Origin: Jeongeupia sp. HS-3
Lineage (GTDB): Bacteria > Pseudomonadota > Gammaproteobacteria > Burkholderiales > Chitinibacteraceae
Direction: 5' to 3'
Assembly (NCBI RefSeq): GCF_015140455.1
Contig: NZ_AP024094.1
Coordinates: 3,162,001 to 3,226,000 of the forward strand
Length of the DNA stretch: 64,000 nt
A program made the translations under genes and the position numbers. Below are positions 53,610 through 62,798 of this stretch, piece after piece (positions within the stretch are counted from its first letter, which is position 1; the number at the start of each line of letters is the position of its first letter). The notes below the pieces were generated by a model. The model had not been told where the DNA came from. It saw only the letters and a program-made list of their open reading frames with translations, and did not search any database.

Positions 53610-54839
53610 TTAAGCAAAAAACAGATAGGCCACCCACACCGAGGCGGCAAAGCCGATGGCGTCGGCGAACAAGCCGCAGCTGACCGCATTGCGGGTTTTG
53701 GTGATCCCGACCGAGCCGAAGTACACCGCCAGCACGTAGAAAGTGGTCTCACTGCTACCTTGCAGGATGGATACCAAGCGGCCGGCGAAGGAATCGGCGC
53801 CGGCGGTTTTCATCGTGTCTATCATCAGTGCGCGCGCGCCGCTGCCCGAGAGCGATTTCATGATGCCGACCGGTAGGCCGTCGACCCAGCGGCTGTCGTA
53901 GCCGAGCATGCCGACCAGATGGCGCAGGCCGGACAGCAGTAGCTCCAGCGCGCCGCTGGCACGCAGCAGTGCAATGGCAAGCAGCATGGCGACAAGATAG
54001 GGGATGATGCCGATCGCGACCTTGAAGCCCTCCTTGGCGCCATCGATAAAGCTTTCATACACGTCGACACGGCGTACCAGCGCGGTGGCAATGAAGATGA
54101 CCACGATGGCGAGCAGCAGAAAGTTGCTGACCAGCGATGACTGTGCCGCGCGCTCGATGGGTGCCAGATGCAGGAACCACGCGGCAACACCGACGATCAA
54201 CGCGCTCAGGCCGCCCAGATAGGCGAGCACCACCGGATCGTATAGCCGCAGCCGCTGGCGGATGCCGACCAGCAGCACGCCGGCGATGGTGGCGGTGAAG
54301 CTGGCGATCAGCAGCGGTACGAAAATGTCGGTCGGGTCGGCCGCGCCGAGTTGGGCGCGGTAGGCAAAGATCGTCACCGGAAACAGCGTCACCGCGGCGG
54401 TGTTGATGACCAGAAACAGCACCTGGGCATCGGTGGCGGTGTCGGGGCTCGGATTGAGCGTTTGCAGCTCTTTCATCGCCTTCAGGCCCAGCGGTGTGGC
54501 GGCGTTGTCGAGGCCGAGCATATTGGCGGCGATATTCATCGTCATCGCCCCAAGCGCCGGGTGGCCGGCCGGCACGCCGGGGAACAGGCGCGAGAACAGC
54601 GGTCCGAGCAAGCGCGCCAGCGCGGCGATCAGCCCGGCGGCTTCGCCGATCTTCATGATGCCCAGCCACAGCGTCATTACCCCGGTCAGGCCGAGTGCGA
54701 CTTCAAAACCGAGTTTGGCGGCATCGAACATCGCCCGCGTCATTGCCGCGAACACATCGTGTTGGCCGAGCGCGAAGCCCTGGACACAGGCGGCGGCGAA
54801 TGCCAGCAAAATGAAGCCGGCCCAGATTCGGTTGAGCAT
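53610..54839 (-). CDS. Spore-maturation-type membrane protein (SpmA-SpmB fusion, nucleoside recognition domains)
   Basis: A 409-residue inner-membrane protein with two Gate/nucleoside-recognition halves. The first (about 1-200) resembles SpmA: GLTGVMTLWLGIMKIGEAAG, AMTMNIAANMLGLDNAATPL, FLVINTAAVTLFPVTIFAYR. The second (about 240-409) resembles SpmB: SFIDGAKEGFKVAIGIIPYL, GLPVGIMKSLSGSGARALMI and QGSSETTFYVLAVYFGSVGI. In non-sporulating bacteria such fusions are common and their transport substrate is unknown. It is flanked by two homologous TPR genes on the same strand. Confidence 0.9.
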   Translation of the reverse strand: MLNRIWAGFILLAFAAACVQGFALGQHDVFAAMTRAMFDAAKLGFEVALGLTGVMTLWLGIMKIGEAAGLIAALARLLGPLFSRLFPGVPAGHPALGAMTMNIAANMLGLDNAATPLGLKAMKELQTLNPSPDTATDAQVLFLVINTAAVTLFPVTIFAYRAQLGAADPTDIFVPLLIASFTATIAGVLLVGIRQRLRLYDPVVLAYLGGLSALIVGVAAWFLHLAPIERAAQSSLVSNFLLLAIVVIFIATALVRRVDVYESFIDGAKEGFKVAIGIIPYLVAMLLAIALLRASGALELLLSGLRHLVGMLGYDSRWVDGLPVGIMKSLSGSGARALMIDTMKTAGADSFAGRLVSILQGSSETTFYVLAVYFGSVGITKTRNAVSCGLFADAIGFAASVWVAYLFFA

Positions 54840-54875
54840 GGGAAGTGGTACTCCTGACGCGGTCGCGCCAGGCGA

Positions 54876-55883
54876 TCAGTGGTTCAGCCTGGCTTCGAGC
54901 GCCTGCAGTTTAGCGTAGGTGCCGGAACGAACGATACGGCTGAACGCTTCCTGATAGCGGCGATGGTAGTACTCGGCCTGCGCGGTATCGCCAAGACGCT
55001 GGTAGATTTGCGCCAGCAGGTGATGCGCCTGGAAGGTCTTGTGACAGGTACCCATTTCGTCGGCCCGCGCCAGTGCCGCGCTGACCGAAGCCCGCGCTTC
55101 TTCGAGCCGGTTTTCATACAGATAAACCCGACCACGGGCGAGGTTCTGCGAGATTTCGCCCCAAGCCCAGACCCGGCGCATTGCAACCGCCTGATCCAGA
55201 AACGCGTGCGCTTCGGCGGTGTTGCCCGAGGCCAGCGCCACGGCGCTGCGATAGACGAGGATTTCGCCGACATACTCGGGATTGCCGGCCGCTTCGGCCA
55301 GCGGCAGCGCTTCGTCGAGTTCGTGCGCGACCTCGTCGAAGCGGCCGAGCTTGGCGTAATCGGCGGCCAAGTTGATCAGCACCCGGCAATGCAGATCGGT
55401 GTCGAACGGCGCGGTGATCAGCGCCTTGGCGTCGAGATGATTCTGCAAGGCCATCTCGTAGCGTTCGTGCGCGTAATAAACCTGACCGAGGCCGATGTAG
55501 GCGTGGATGCGGGTGTTGAGCGTGAAACCGTCCGTATCGATGCAATCGGCCCAGTAGGCGATCGCCTCGTCGTAGTCGCCCTGGGTGTAATAGGCGCTGG
55601 CAAGATCCTGGATCAGCTCGCCGCGCTCGGCGACGAGGTCTTCGGCGTCGGCAATCGTCAACGCCTTGAACATGGCGTGCTGGCCGTCGGGAATGTGGCC
55701 GAAGGCGAACAGCATCGTGCCGTAGCGGCGCCATGCGGCGATCGCCAGTAGCGTGTCGCCACAGCTCGGCGCTTGCTGGCTGGCCGATTCGGCCAGGCGC
55801 AAGGCTGCGTGCGGGTCGATGTATGTGAGCCGATCGCTTTCGCTGATCAGGTGCGCAAGCGCGCTGGGCTCGCCGGGGTGCAT
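54876..55883 (-). CDS. TPR-repeat protein 2
   Basis: A 335-residue TPR protein, paralogous to TPR gene 1. Repeats include LIQDLASAYYTQGDYDEAIA, AYIGLGQVYYAHERYEMALQ and VLINLAADYAKLGRFDEVAH. The ending KLQALEARLNH is again a helix of the type that precedes output domains, with no such domain following. It starts at 55883 (MHPGEPSALAHL) and ends 36 bp before the spore-maturation-type gene, so those two are probably co-transcribed. Function unknown. Confidence 0.82.
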   Translation of the reverse strand: MHPGEPSALAHLISESDRLTYIDPHAALRLAESASQQAPSCGDTLLAIAAWRRYGTMLFAFGHIPDGQHAMFKALTIADAEDLVAERGELIQDLASAYYTQGDYDEAIAYWADCIDTDGFTLNTRIHAYIGLGQVYYAHERYEMALQNHLDAKALITAPFDTDLHCRVLINLAADYAKLGRFDEVAHELDEALPLAEAAGNPEYVGEILVYRSAVALASGNTAEAHAFLDQAVAMRRVWAWGEISQNLARGRVYLYENRLEEARASVSAALARADEMGTCHKTFQAHHLLAQIYQRLGDTAQAEYYHRRYQEAFSRIVRSGTYAKLQALEARLNH

Positions 55884-56046
55884 GGATCTGGGGGCGGCAT
55901 GGAGGAGGGAATGGCGGCAAGCCTAAACGCTTGTTTATTACCTTTCAAGTGCCGACCGATAGCTGGTAAGAATTTATTCTCATTCGTTTGACGGCCACGC
56001 TCTGAGAGCGCGTTTAGAGCGCGATGGAAAACGAGTGCGCTGGCCA

Positions 56047-56640
56047 TCAATCGGGTGCGTTCGGCAGGCTCAGGCGGCCCGCAGTAAGGTCGATCAGAGC
56101 AGTGATCATCGCCGAAACATCGGCTTTCGGCAGCGAAACGACGAGCGTTACCGCCGTTTCGTGCCGGGCGGCGATGACGGTGTAGTTGCGTTGCAGCAAC
56201 CAGTGGCGAACACGGTTTTCATCGCCGTAAGCGAGCGTCAGTGAGTACTGCGCCATCGCGATCCGCTCGACCTTGACCGCCTGCACGAGCGCGCCGGCGA
56301 CGGCGTCGGTGTACGCGCGCATCAGCCCGCCGGCGCCGAGTTTGATGCCGCCGTAGTAACGCACCACCGTGGCGAGCACGCCGTCGAGATCGTGGTGGCG
56401 CAGCACTTCGAGCATCGGCCGACCGGCGGTGCCCGAGGGTTCGCCGTCGTCGCTCATGCCCGAATCGCCACCGGCCAGCAGCGCCCAGCACACGTGCGCG
56501 GCGGCGGGATGCTCGGCGCGCAGCGCTTCGACCAGCAGCAGTGCGTCGGCACGGCTGGCAACGGGCTCGATTCGGCCAAGAAAGCGGCTTTTCTTGATGT
56601 CGATCTCGTGATCGACGGCGGCGGCAAGGGTGACGGGCAT
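56047..56640 (-). CDS. YigZ/IMPACT-family protein
   Basis: A 197-residue protein of the YigZ (UPF0029/IMPACT) family. The N-terminal domain has EIDIKKSRFLGRIEPVASRA and the hallmark GEPSGTAGRPMLEVL followed by VRYYGGIKLGAGGLMRAYTD; the C-terminal ferredoxin-like domain is about 135-197. Relatives bind ribosomes or nucleic acids and the E. coli gene has been linked to translation stress; no enzymatic role is established. ATG 56640 (MPVTLA) is preferred to a start seven codons upstream. Divergent from the ChaN gene. Confidence 0.92.
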   Translation of the reverse strand: MPVTLAAAVDHEIDIKKSRFLGRIEPVASRADALLLVEALRAEHPAAAHVCWALLAGGDSGMSDDGEPSGTAGRPMLEVLRHHDLDGVLATVVRYYGGIKLGAGGLMRAYTDAVAGALVQAVKVERIAMAQYSLTLAYGDENRVRHWLLQRNYTVIAARHETAVTLVVSLPKADVSAMITALIDLTAGRLSLPNAPD

Positions 56641-56691
56641 CGCGTGATTATTGCGGCGCACGCCAGGCTTGTCAGCGTGAAAGATAATGGA

Positions 56692-56706
56692 TGAGAATGA
56701 TTCTCT
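56692..56706. promoter_or_regulatory. Fur-box-like site upstream of chaN
   Basis: TGAGAATGATTCTCT has the 7-1-7 form of Fur sites (TGATAATNATTATCA) with three mismatches and near-perfect symmetry, preceded by GATAAT at 56683-56688. It lies 19 bp before the start of the haem-uptake lipoprotein gene. Confidence 0.75.
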
Positions 56707-56724
56707 TTTTGTTGAGGTTGCCGC

Positions 56725-57552
56725 ATGCCCCGTCCCACTCGCTCCTTACTCCTTGGCCTGCTGTCGGCGGCGGTGCTGGCCGCTTGCGCGTCGGCGCCGT
56801 CGCAACCGTTGGCAAGCCAGTTCGCCGGCAAGCGCGTGGTGCTGCTTGGCGAGGTGCACGACAACGCCGAAGGGCACGCGACGCGTTTTGCCGCGCTCAA
56901 GTCGGCGGTCGACGCCGGTTGGCGCCCGGCGATCGCGATGGAGCAGTTTGATCGCGAACGTCAGGCCGATCTGGATGCCGCGCGCCGCGCGCATCCGGGT
57001 GACGCCGATGCGCTGATTGCCGCCGCCGCGCCGGCCAAGAGCAGCTGGAACTGGGCGTTCTACAAGCCGGTGATCGCGCTGGCGCTGCAATACGATCTGC
57101 CCCTGATCGCCGCGAATGTCTCGCGCGCCGACGCCGGCAAGGTGCTGCGTGGTGGCTACGCGGCGGCGTTCGACCCGGCGGCGCTGCAGGCCGCGAAGCT
57201 CGACAAGGCGCCGGCGGCCGACATCGTTGCCGGCCAGCAGCACGAGGTCGAGGTGGGGCATTGCGGCAAGCTGCCACAGGCCATGGTGCCGGGCATGGCG
57301 CAGGCGCAGATCGCCCGCGATGCCTTCATGGCGCAGGTGTTGCGCGAGCACGCCGCGCGTGGGGTGGTGCTGATCGCCGGCAACGGCCACGTGCGCCGGG
57401 ATATCGGCGTGCCGCGCTGGCTGGCTGGCGTGCCGGCTGCACAGGTGTTGAGCGTCGGCTATCTCGAAAGCGAGAAGAATGCCAAGGCGTTCGATGCGGT
57501 GGTGACGATCCCGGCGGCGCAGCGGGCGGATCCGTGCGCTGCGTTGGGGTGA
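56725..57552 (+). CDS. ChaN-family haem-binding lipoprotein
   Basis: A 275-residue lipoprotein of the ChaN/DUF399 family (Tiki-like fold). Signal peptide II: MPRPTRSLLLGLLSAAVLAAC with lipobox Cys21. Mature part: VVLLGEVHDNAEGHATRF (residues 38-55, with the GEVHDN motif), AMEQFDRERQ, SSWNWAFYKPVIALAL and near the end VLIAGNGHVRRDIGVPRWL. Campylobacter ChaN binds haem dimers at the outer membrane. The Fur-box-like site in its promoter supports an iron-regulated role. Short C-terminal end; ordinary otherwise. Confidence 0.9.
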   Translation: MPRPTRSLLLGLLSAAVLAACASAPSQPLASQFAGKRVVLLGEVHDNAEGHATRFAALKSAVDAGWRPAIAMEQFDRERQADLDAARRAHPGDADALIAAAAPAKSSWNWAFYKPVIALALQYDLPLIAANVSRADAGKVLRGGYAAAFDPAALQAAKLDKAPAADIVAGQQHEVEVGHCGKLPQAMVPGMAQAQIARDAFMAQVLREHAARGVVLIAGNGHVRRDIGVPRWLAGVPAAQVLSVGYLESEKNAKAFDAVVTIPAAQRADPCAALG

Positions 57553-57606
57553 GGTTGGATTAGGCGCATTCGGTGTGAAGTTGCCGGCTTTGCTGGTTGA
57601 CGTCAT

Positions 57607-58121
57607 GTTTAGCGCCTGCGGCGCGAGTAAAGGCGTTGCATGCGCGTTCCGCCGCGCGGACGGGGTACTTTCTTTGCTTCGCCAAAGAAAGTACCCAATA
57701 GAAAGGCGACCCGCGCCTGCGGCCCTCCGGGCTGCCCTCGATCGGTCGCAAGCCAAGCCATGAAACCGGCTTGTCTCGCTCCACTCCTCGGCGCTGGCGA
57801 ACGGGATGAAAAGCCGTGCATTTTTCACCGCCACGGGTTTGCGATATTTCGTTCACAGCCGGTTGCATGCCGCCTCGATCCCCTCAGTAGCGCCGAGCAG
57901 CACAGCCCGGCGTGGGGTTTCGGAGGTCGAGTGTTTGAGCCCGCAGGGCGAGTTTTCGACCTCCGCCACGTCGGGCGCGCAGCGCAGGGCATCCCGAAGG
58001 GGCGCGGATGCGGGGTCGCCTTTTCTTTGGATACTTTCTTTTGGCGAAGCAAAAGAAAGTATCACGTCCGCCGGGCGGAACCGGCGTCAATGCCTTTGAC
58101 ACTGCGCCGCAGGCGCTAAAC
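57607..58121. mobile_element. 515-bp MITE-like element with long terminal inverted repeats
   Basis: The outer about 130 bp on each side (57607-57737 and 57988-58121) are imperfect inverted repeats starting GTTTAGCGCCTGCGGCGC. Each arm contains its own strong hairpin: GGTACTTTCTTTG-CTTCGC-CAAAGAAAGTACC (57664-57695) and GATACTTTCTTTTG with its complement (58030-58063). The 250-bp centre has no protein-like sequence. Reading frames through the arms give peptides such as TFFASPKKV, a type of spurious product I have seen annotated in many proteobacteria. No obvious target-site duplication; no transposase. Confidence 0.85.
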
Positions 58122-58152
58122 GCAGCAACGTTTGCCGCAGCAGCCCTCAATG

Positions 58153-58182
58153 AAAAACGCCCCTCGAAGGGGGCGTTTTTTT
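58153..58182. terminator. Bidirectional terminator between the repeat element and the efflux operon
   Basis: AAAAACGCCCC / GGGGCGTTTTT with a short centre and T runs on both strands, 18 bp after the stop of the leftward outer-membrane efflux gene. It also would stop rightward transcription from chaN. Confidence 0.9.
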
Positions 58183-58199
58183 ACGACCGAGTCAACAGC

Positions 58200-59633
58200 T
58201 TACGACGCCTTCGCCGGTGCTTCTTCCTGACCACCGCCACCAAACACCTTGTACAAGGTGACGAGGTTGGCCTGGCGCGCCAGTCGGGTCGAGATCAGAC
58301 CCTGCTGGGCGCTGTAGAGCGAGCGCTGCGAGTCGAGCACGTTCAGGTAGCTGTCGACGCCCTTGCTATAGCGCGCCTGCGACAGCGTGTAGCTCTTCGC
58401 GGTAGCGTCGACCAGCGCCTGCTGCGCCGAGACCTGCTCGTCGAGCGTGCCGCGATCGGCCAGTGCGTCCGAGACTTCGCGGAACGCGCTCTGGATCGCC
58501 TTCTCGTACTGCGCAACGGCGATCTTCTCGTCGGCCTTGGCGGCGTCGAGGTTGGCGATGTTGCGGCCGCCCTCGAAGATCGGAATGCTGATCTGCGGCA
58601 TGAAGCTCCATGCCCCGGCGCCGGCCTTGAACAGATCGCCCAGGCTGGCGCTGGCACCGCCGGCGCTGGCGGTCAGCGTGATGCTCGGGAAGAACGCCGC
58701 GCGCGCCGCGCCGATATTGGCATTGGCCGACTTGAGCTGATGCTCGGCCTGGATCACGTCCGGCCGCGCCAGCAACACATCCGACGGCAAGCCGCCGGGT
58801 ACGTCGCGCAGCGCGGTCACCGACTCGACCGACGCGGTTGGCTGCAACTCGGCGGGCAGGCGGGTGCCGACCAGCAAGGTCAGCGCATTGGCGTCCTGCG
58901 CGATCTGGCTGGTATAGCGCGCGACATCGACCCGCGCCGATTCGACGCTGGTTTGCGCCTGACGCACATCCAGTTCCGATGCCACGCCAAGGTCGAAGCG
59001 CTTCTTGGTCAGCTCGAACGAGTCGCGCTGACTTTTCAGCGTCTCCTGCGCCAGCCGGAGCCGGTCGTTGTCGGCCGCCAGCGCCAGATAGGTGCTGGCG
59101 ACTTCGGCGATCAGGCTGATCTGCGCGCTGCGCCGGGCTTCTTCGGTGGCGAAGTATTGCTCGAGCGCGGCGTCCTTGAGGCTCTGGACCCGGCCGAACA
59201 GATCGATTTCGTACGACGCGAAGCCGAGGCCGGCGTTGTACTGGTGGCTGATTTCCGGCTTGCCGGTGCCGGACAGGCTGCCCGGCGTGCGCTGGCCGGT
59301 GCCGCTGCCGCTGGCACGGATCGACGGGAACAGGTCGGCGCGGGACACCTGGTACTGCGCGCGCGCCTTCTCGATGTTCAGCGCCGCAACGCGCAGGTCG
59401 CGGTTGTTGTCCAGCGCCAGCGCGATCACTTGCTGCAGTCGGGCGTCGGCGAAGTAGTCGCGCCAGGCCGCGTCGGCCAGCTTGCTGCCGTTCTCAGTGG
59501 TGGCGGCATAGGCCTGGCCTTGCGGCCAGCTGGCGTCGACCGGCGCGGCTGGGCGCTGGTAGTTCGGCGCCATGCTGGTGCAACCGGCGAGGAAGGCGCT
59601 GGATAGCGCCAGGCTCAGGAGGGTGTTACGCAT
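58200..59633 (-). CDS. RND efflux outer-membrane lipoprotein (NodT/OprM family)
   Basis: A 477-residue outer-membrane channel for the tripartite pump. Type II signal peptide [18 protein letters not shown] with Cys18, then [13 protein letters not shown], the typical NodT start. Two TolC-type halves: [20 protein letters not shown] and [20 protein letters not shown] are characteristic repeats, with [20 protein letters not shown] in the middle. Start overlaps the pump gene end by 8 bp. The third gene of an efflux operon. Confidence 0.95.
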   Translation of the reverse strand: MRNTLLSLALSSAFLAGCTSMAPNYQRPAAPVDASWPQGQAYAATTENGSKLADAAWRDYFADARLQQVIALALDNNRDLRVAALNIEKARAQYQVSRADLFPSIRASGSGTGQRTPGSLSGTGKPEISHQYNAGLGFASYEIDLFGRVQSLKDAALEQYFATEEARRSAQISLIAEVASTYLALAADNDRLRLAQETLKSQRDSFELTKKRFDLGVASELDVRQAQTSVESARVDVARYTSQIAQDANALTLLVGTRLPAELQPTASVESVTALRDVPGGLPSDVLLARPDVIQAEHQLKSANANIGAARAAFFPSITLTASAGGASASLGDLFKAGAGAWSFMPQISIPIFEGGRNIANLDAAKADEKIAVAQYEKAIQSAFREVSDALADRGTLDEQVSAQQALVDATAKSYTLSQARYSKGVDSYLNVLDSQRSLYSAQQGLISTRLARQANLVTLYKVFGGGGQEEAPAKAS

Positions 59634-62600
59634 CTTGTTGGCTCTCCGTGAGTTTGGCTGGGGTAGCGTCGGCCTTGGGCTTGGTGAAGCGGTCGAAGAT
59701 CTTGTGCACGACGACGAAGAACAGCGGCACGAAGAAGATCGCCAGCAGCGTCGCCGAGATCATCCCGCCGAGCACGCCGGTACCGATCGCGTTCTGCGCG
59801 CCCGAACCGGCGCCGCTGTTGAGCACCATCGGCAGCACGCCGAGCGCGAACGCCAGCGAGGTCATCAGGATAGGCCGCAGCCGTTCGCGTACCGCGGTCA
59901 GCGTCGCGTCGATCATGCTGGCGCCGGCCTCCATGTGCTCCTTGGCGAACTCGACGATCAGGATCGCGTTCTTCGCCGACAGGCCGATCGTCGTCAGCAG
60001 GCCGACCTGGAAGTACACGTCGTTCGACAGCCCGCGCACCGTGGTCGCCAGCACCGCGCCGAGCACGCCCAGCGGCACCACCAGCATCACCGAGAACGGG
60101 ATCGACCAGCTTTCGTACAGCGCGGCCAGGCAGAGGAACACGATCAGCAGCGAGATCGCGTACAGCGCCGGCGCTTGCGAACCCGACATCCGTTCCTGAT
60201 ACGACTGGCCGGTCCATTCGATGCCGACGCCCGGCGGCAGCTTGGCGACGATGTCTTCGATCGCCTTCATTGCCTCGCCCGAGCTCTTGCCCGGCGCGGC
60301 GGCGCCCATGATTTCGACCGCCGACAGACCGTTGTAGCGCTCCAGACGCGGCGAACCGTAGTCCCAGTGCGCGCTGGCGAACGACGAGAACGGCACCATC
60401 TCGCCCTGCGCATTGCGCACGTACCACTTGTTCAGGTCTTCCGGCTGCATCCGCGACGACGCATCGGCCTGCATGTAGACCTTCTTGATCCGGCCGCGGT
60501 CGAGGAAGTCGTTGACGTAGGACGAGCCCCACGCGGTCGAGATCGTCGAGTTGATGTCGGCGATCGCTACGCCGAGCGCGCCGGCCTTTTCCTGGTCGAT
60601 GTCGAGCTGCAGCTGCGGCGTGTCTTCCTGACCGTTCGGGCGGACGCCGACGAGGTTCGGATCCTTGCCGGCCATGCCGAGCAGCATGTTGCGCGCTTCG
60701 ATCAGTTTGTCGTGGCCGACGCCGGCACGGTCCTGCAGGAAGAAGTCGAAACCGGTTGCATTGCCGAGTTCGATCACCGCAGGCGGTGCGAACGCGAACG
60801 CGAAGGCCTCGCGGATCTGCGAGAACGCGCCCATTGCCCGGCCGGCGATCGCGTTGACATGGTCTTCCGCGGCCTTGCGCTGATCCCAGTCCTTGAGGCT
60901 GACGAAGGCGATACCGTTGTTCTGGCCGCTACCGCCGAAGCTGAAGCCGGCGACCGCGAACACCGAATTGACGTTCTTCTTCTCGTCGACGAGGAAGTGG
61001 TTTTCGACCTTCTTGATCACGTCGATCGTCTGCTCCTGGGTTGCACCAGCGGGCAGCATGATCTGCGAGAACAGGATGCCCTGGTCTTCATCGGGCAGGA
61101 ACGACGTCGGCAGGCGCATGAACAGCACCACCATGGCCGCGGCGATCAGCGCGTAGATCACCATGAACCGGCCGCTGCGGCGCAGGATGCCGCCGACCGC
61201 GCCCGTATAGCGGGCGTTGGTCGCGTCGAACTTGCGGTTGAACCAGCCGAAGAAGCCCTTATCCGAGGCGTGGTGGCCCTTCTCGATCGGCTTGAGCATG
61301 GTCGCGCACAGCGCCGGCGTCAGCACCAGTGCCACGAGTACCGACAGCGCCATTGCCGAGACGATGGTGAGCGAGAACTGCCGGTAGATCACCCCGGTCG
61401 AGCCGCCGAAGAACGCCATCGGGATGAACACCGCCGACAGCACCATGGCGATGCCGACCAGCGCGCCGGTGATCTGGCCCATCGACTTCTTGGTTGCTTC
61501 CTTCGGCGACAAGCCTTCCTCGCTCATCACCCGTTCGACGTTTTCGACCACGACGATCGCATCGTCGACCAGGAGGCCGATCGCCAGCACCATCGCGAAC
61601 ATCGTCAGCGTGTTGATCGAGAAGCCGAACGCCGCGAGGATGCCGAACGTCCCCAGCAGCACCACCGGCACCGCAATGGTCGGGATCAGCGTCGCGCGGA
61701 AGTTCTGCAGGAACAAATACATCACCAGGAAGACGAGCACGATGGCTTCGACCAGCGTCTTCACCACTTCGTGGATCGAGATCTTCACGAACGGCGTCGT
61801 ATCGTACGGGGTGACGGCCTTCATGCCCGGCGGGAAGAACTTCGACATTTCTTCGACGCTCTTCTCGACGGCCGCGCGGGTCTCGAGCGCGTTGGCGCCG
61901 GTGGCGAGCTGGATACCGATACCGGCGGCCGGCTTGCCGTTGAAGCGCGCGACGCTGTCGTAGCTCTGGCTGCCGAGCTCGACGCGGGCGACATCACGCA
62001 GGAAGACGGTCGAGCCGTCGCTGTTGATGCGCAACTGGATCGCGCCGAACTGTTCCGGCGTCTGCAGCATCGTCTGTGCCGAGACGGTCGCGTTCAGGCG
62101 CTGGCCCGAGACCGACGGCGTACCGCCGAGCTGGCCGGCCGAGATCTGGACGTTCTGGGCGCGAATGGCCTGGGCCACATCGCTCGGCGTCAGCTTGTAG
62201 TTGTTGAGCTTGCTCGGATCGAGCCAGATCCGCATCGCGTACTGCGAGCCGAAGAGCTGGATGTTGCCGACGCCGTTGACGCGGCTCAGCGGGTCCTGCA
62301 CGTTGGCGGCGACGTAGTCGGCGAGGTCGATGTCGGTCATGCTGCCGTCGGTCGAGACGAAGCCGAGCACCATCAGGAAGCTGGCCGACGATTTCGAGAC
62401 CGAAATGCCCTGACGCTGCACGGCTTCAGGCAGCAGCGGCGTCGCCAGCTGCAGCTTGTTCTGCACCTGCACCTGAGCGATGTCGGGGTCGGTGCCGGCG
62501 GCGAAGGTCAGCGTGATCGCGACCGCACCGGTCGATTCACTGGTCGCCGACATGTACAGCAGGCCATCGAGCCCCTTCATATTCTGTTCGATGACCTGGG

Positions 62601-62784
62601 TGACGGTGTCTTCGAGCGTCTTGGCCGACGCACCCGGGTAGGTTGCGTTGATCGCGACGGTCGGCGGCGCGATGCTCGGGTACTGGGCGATCGGCAAAGT
62701 GCGGATCGCCAGCAGCCCTGCGAGCATGATGATGATGGCGACCACCCACGCGAAAATCGGGCGGTCGATGAAGAAACGAGCCAT
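59626..62784 (-). CDS. RND multidrug efflux pump, inner-membrane transporter (AcrB/MexB type)
   Basis: A 1052-residue HAE1-class RND transporter using the proton gradient to expel amphiphilic compounds. It starts [20 protein letters not shown]; the proton-relay Asp pair is in [20 protein letters not shown] (near 405-406); other marks are [35 protein letters not shown]-type sequence around [20 protein letters not shown] and [20 protein letters not shown]. Twelve helices in the usual pattern. It lies between the adaptor and the channel genes, with 14 bp and an 8-bp overlap respectively. Confidence 0.96.
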   Translation of the reverse strand: MARFFIDRPIFAWVVAIIIMLAGLLAIRTLPIAQYPSIAPPTVAINATYPGASAKTLEDTVTQVIEQNMKGLDGLLYMSATSESTGAVAITLTFAAGTDPDIAQVQVQNKLQLATPLLPEAVQRQGISVSKSSASFLMVLGFVSTDGSMTDIDLADYVAANVQDPLSRVNGVGNIQLFGSQYAMRIWLDPSKLNNYKLTPSDVAQAIRAQNVQISAGQLGGTPSVSGQRLNATVSAQTMLQTPEQFGAIQLRINSDGSTVFLRDVARVELGSQSYDSVARFNGKPAAGIGIQLATGANALETRAAVEKSVEEMSKFFPPGMKAVTPYDTTPFVKISIHEVVKTLVEAIVLVFLVMYLFLQNFRATLIPTIAVPVVLLGTFGILAAFGFSINTLTMFAMVLAIGLLVDDAIVVVENVERVMSEEGLSPKEATKKSMGQITGALVGIAMVLSAVFIPMAFFGGSTGVIYRQFSLTIVSAMALSVLVALVLTPALCATMLKPIEKGHHASDKGFFGWFNRKFDATNARYTGAVGGILRRSGRFMVIYALIAAAMVVLFMRLPTSFLPDEDQGILFSQIMLPAGATQEQTIDVIKKVENHFLVDEKKNVNSVFAVAGFSFGGSGQNNGIAFVSLKDWDQRKAAEDHVNAIAGRAMGAFSQIREAFAFAFAPPAVIELGNATGFDFFLQDRAGVGHDKLIEARNMLLGMAGKDPNLVGVRPNGQEDTPQLQLDIDQEKAGALGVAIADINSTISTAWGSSYVNDFLDRGRIKKVYMQADASSRMQPEDLNKWYVRNAQGEMVPFSSFASAHWDYGSPRLERYNGLSAVEIMGAAAPGKSSGEAMKAIEDIVAKLPPGVGIEWTGQSYQERMSGSQAPALYAISLLIVFLCLAALYESWSIPFSVMLVVPLGVLGAVLATTVRGLSNDVYFQVGLLTTIGLSAKNAILIVEFAKEHMEAGASMIDATLTAVRERLRPILMTSLAFALGVLPMVLNSGAGSGAQNAIGTGVLGGMISATLLAIFFVPLFFVVVHKIFDRFTKPKADATPAKLTESQQDA

Positions 62785-62798
62785 TTAGGTTCTCTCCC

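Noticed and set aside
57640-58119. 159-codon frame (with TFFASPKKV) through the inverted-repeat element
   Set aside because: The frame comes from the repeated arms; both strands show similar frames, as expected for inverted repeats rather than a gene.
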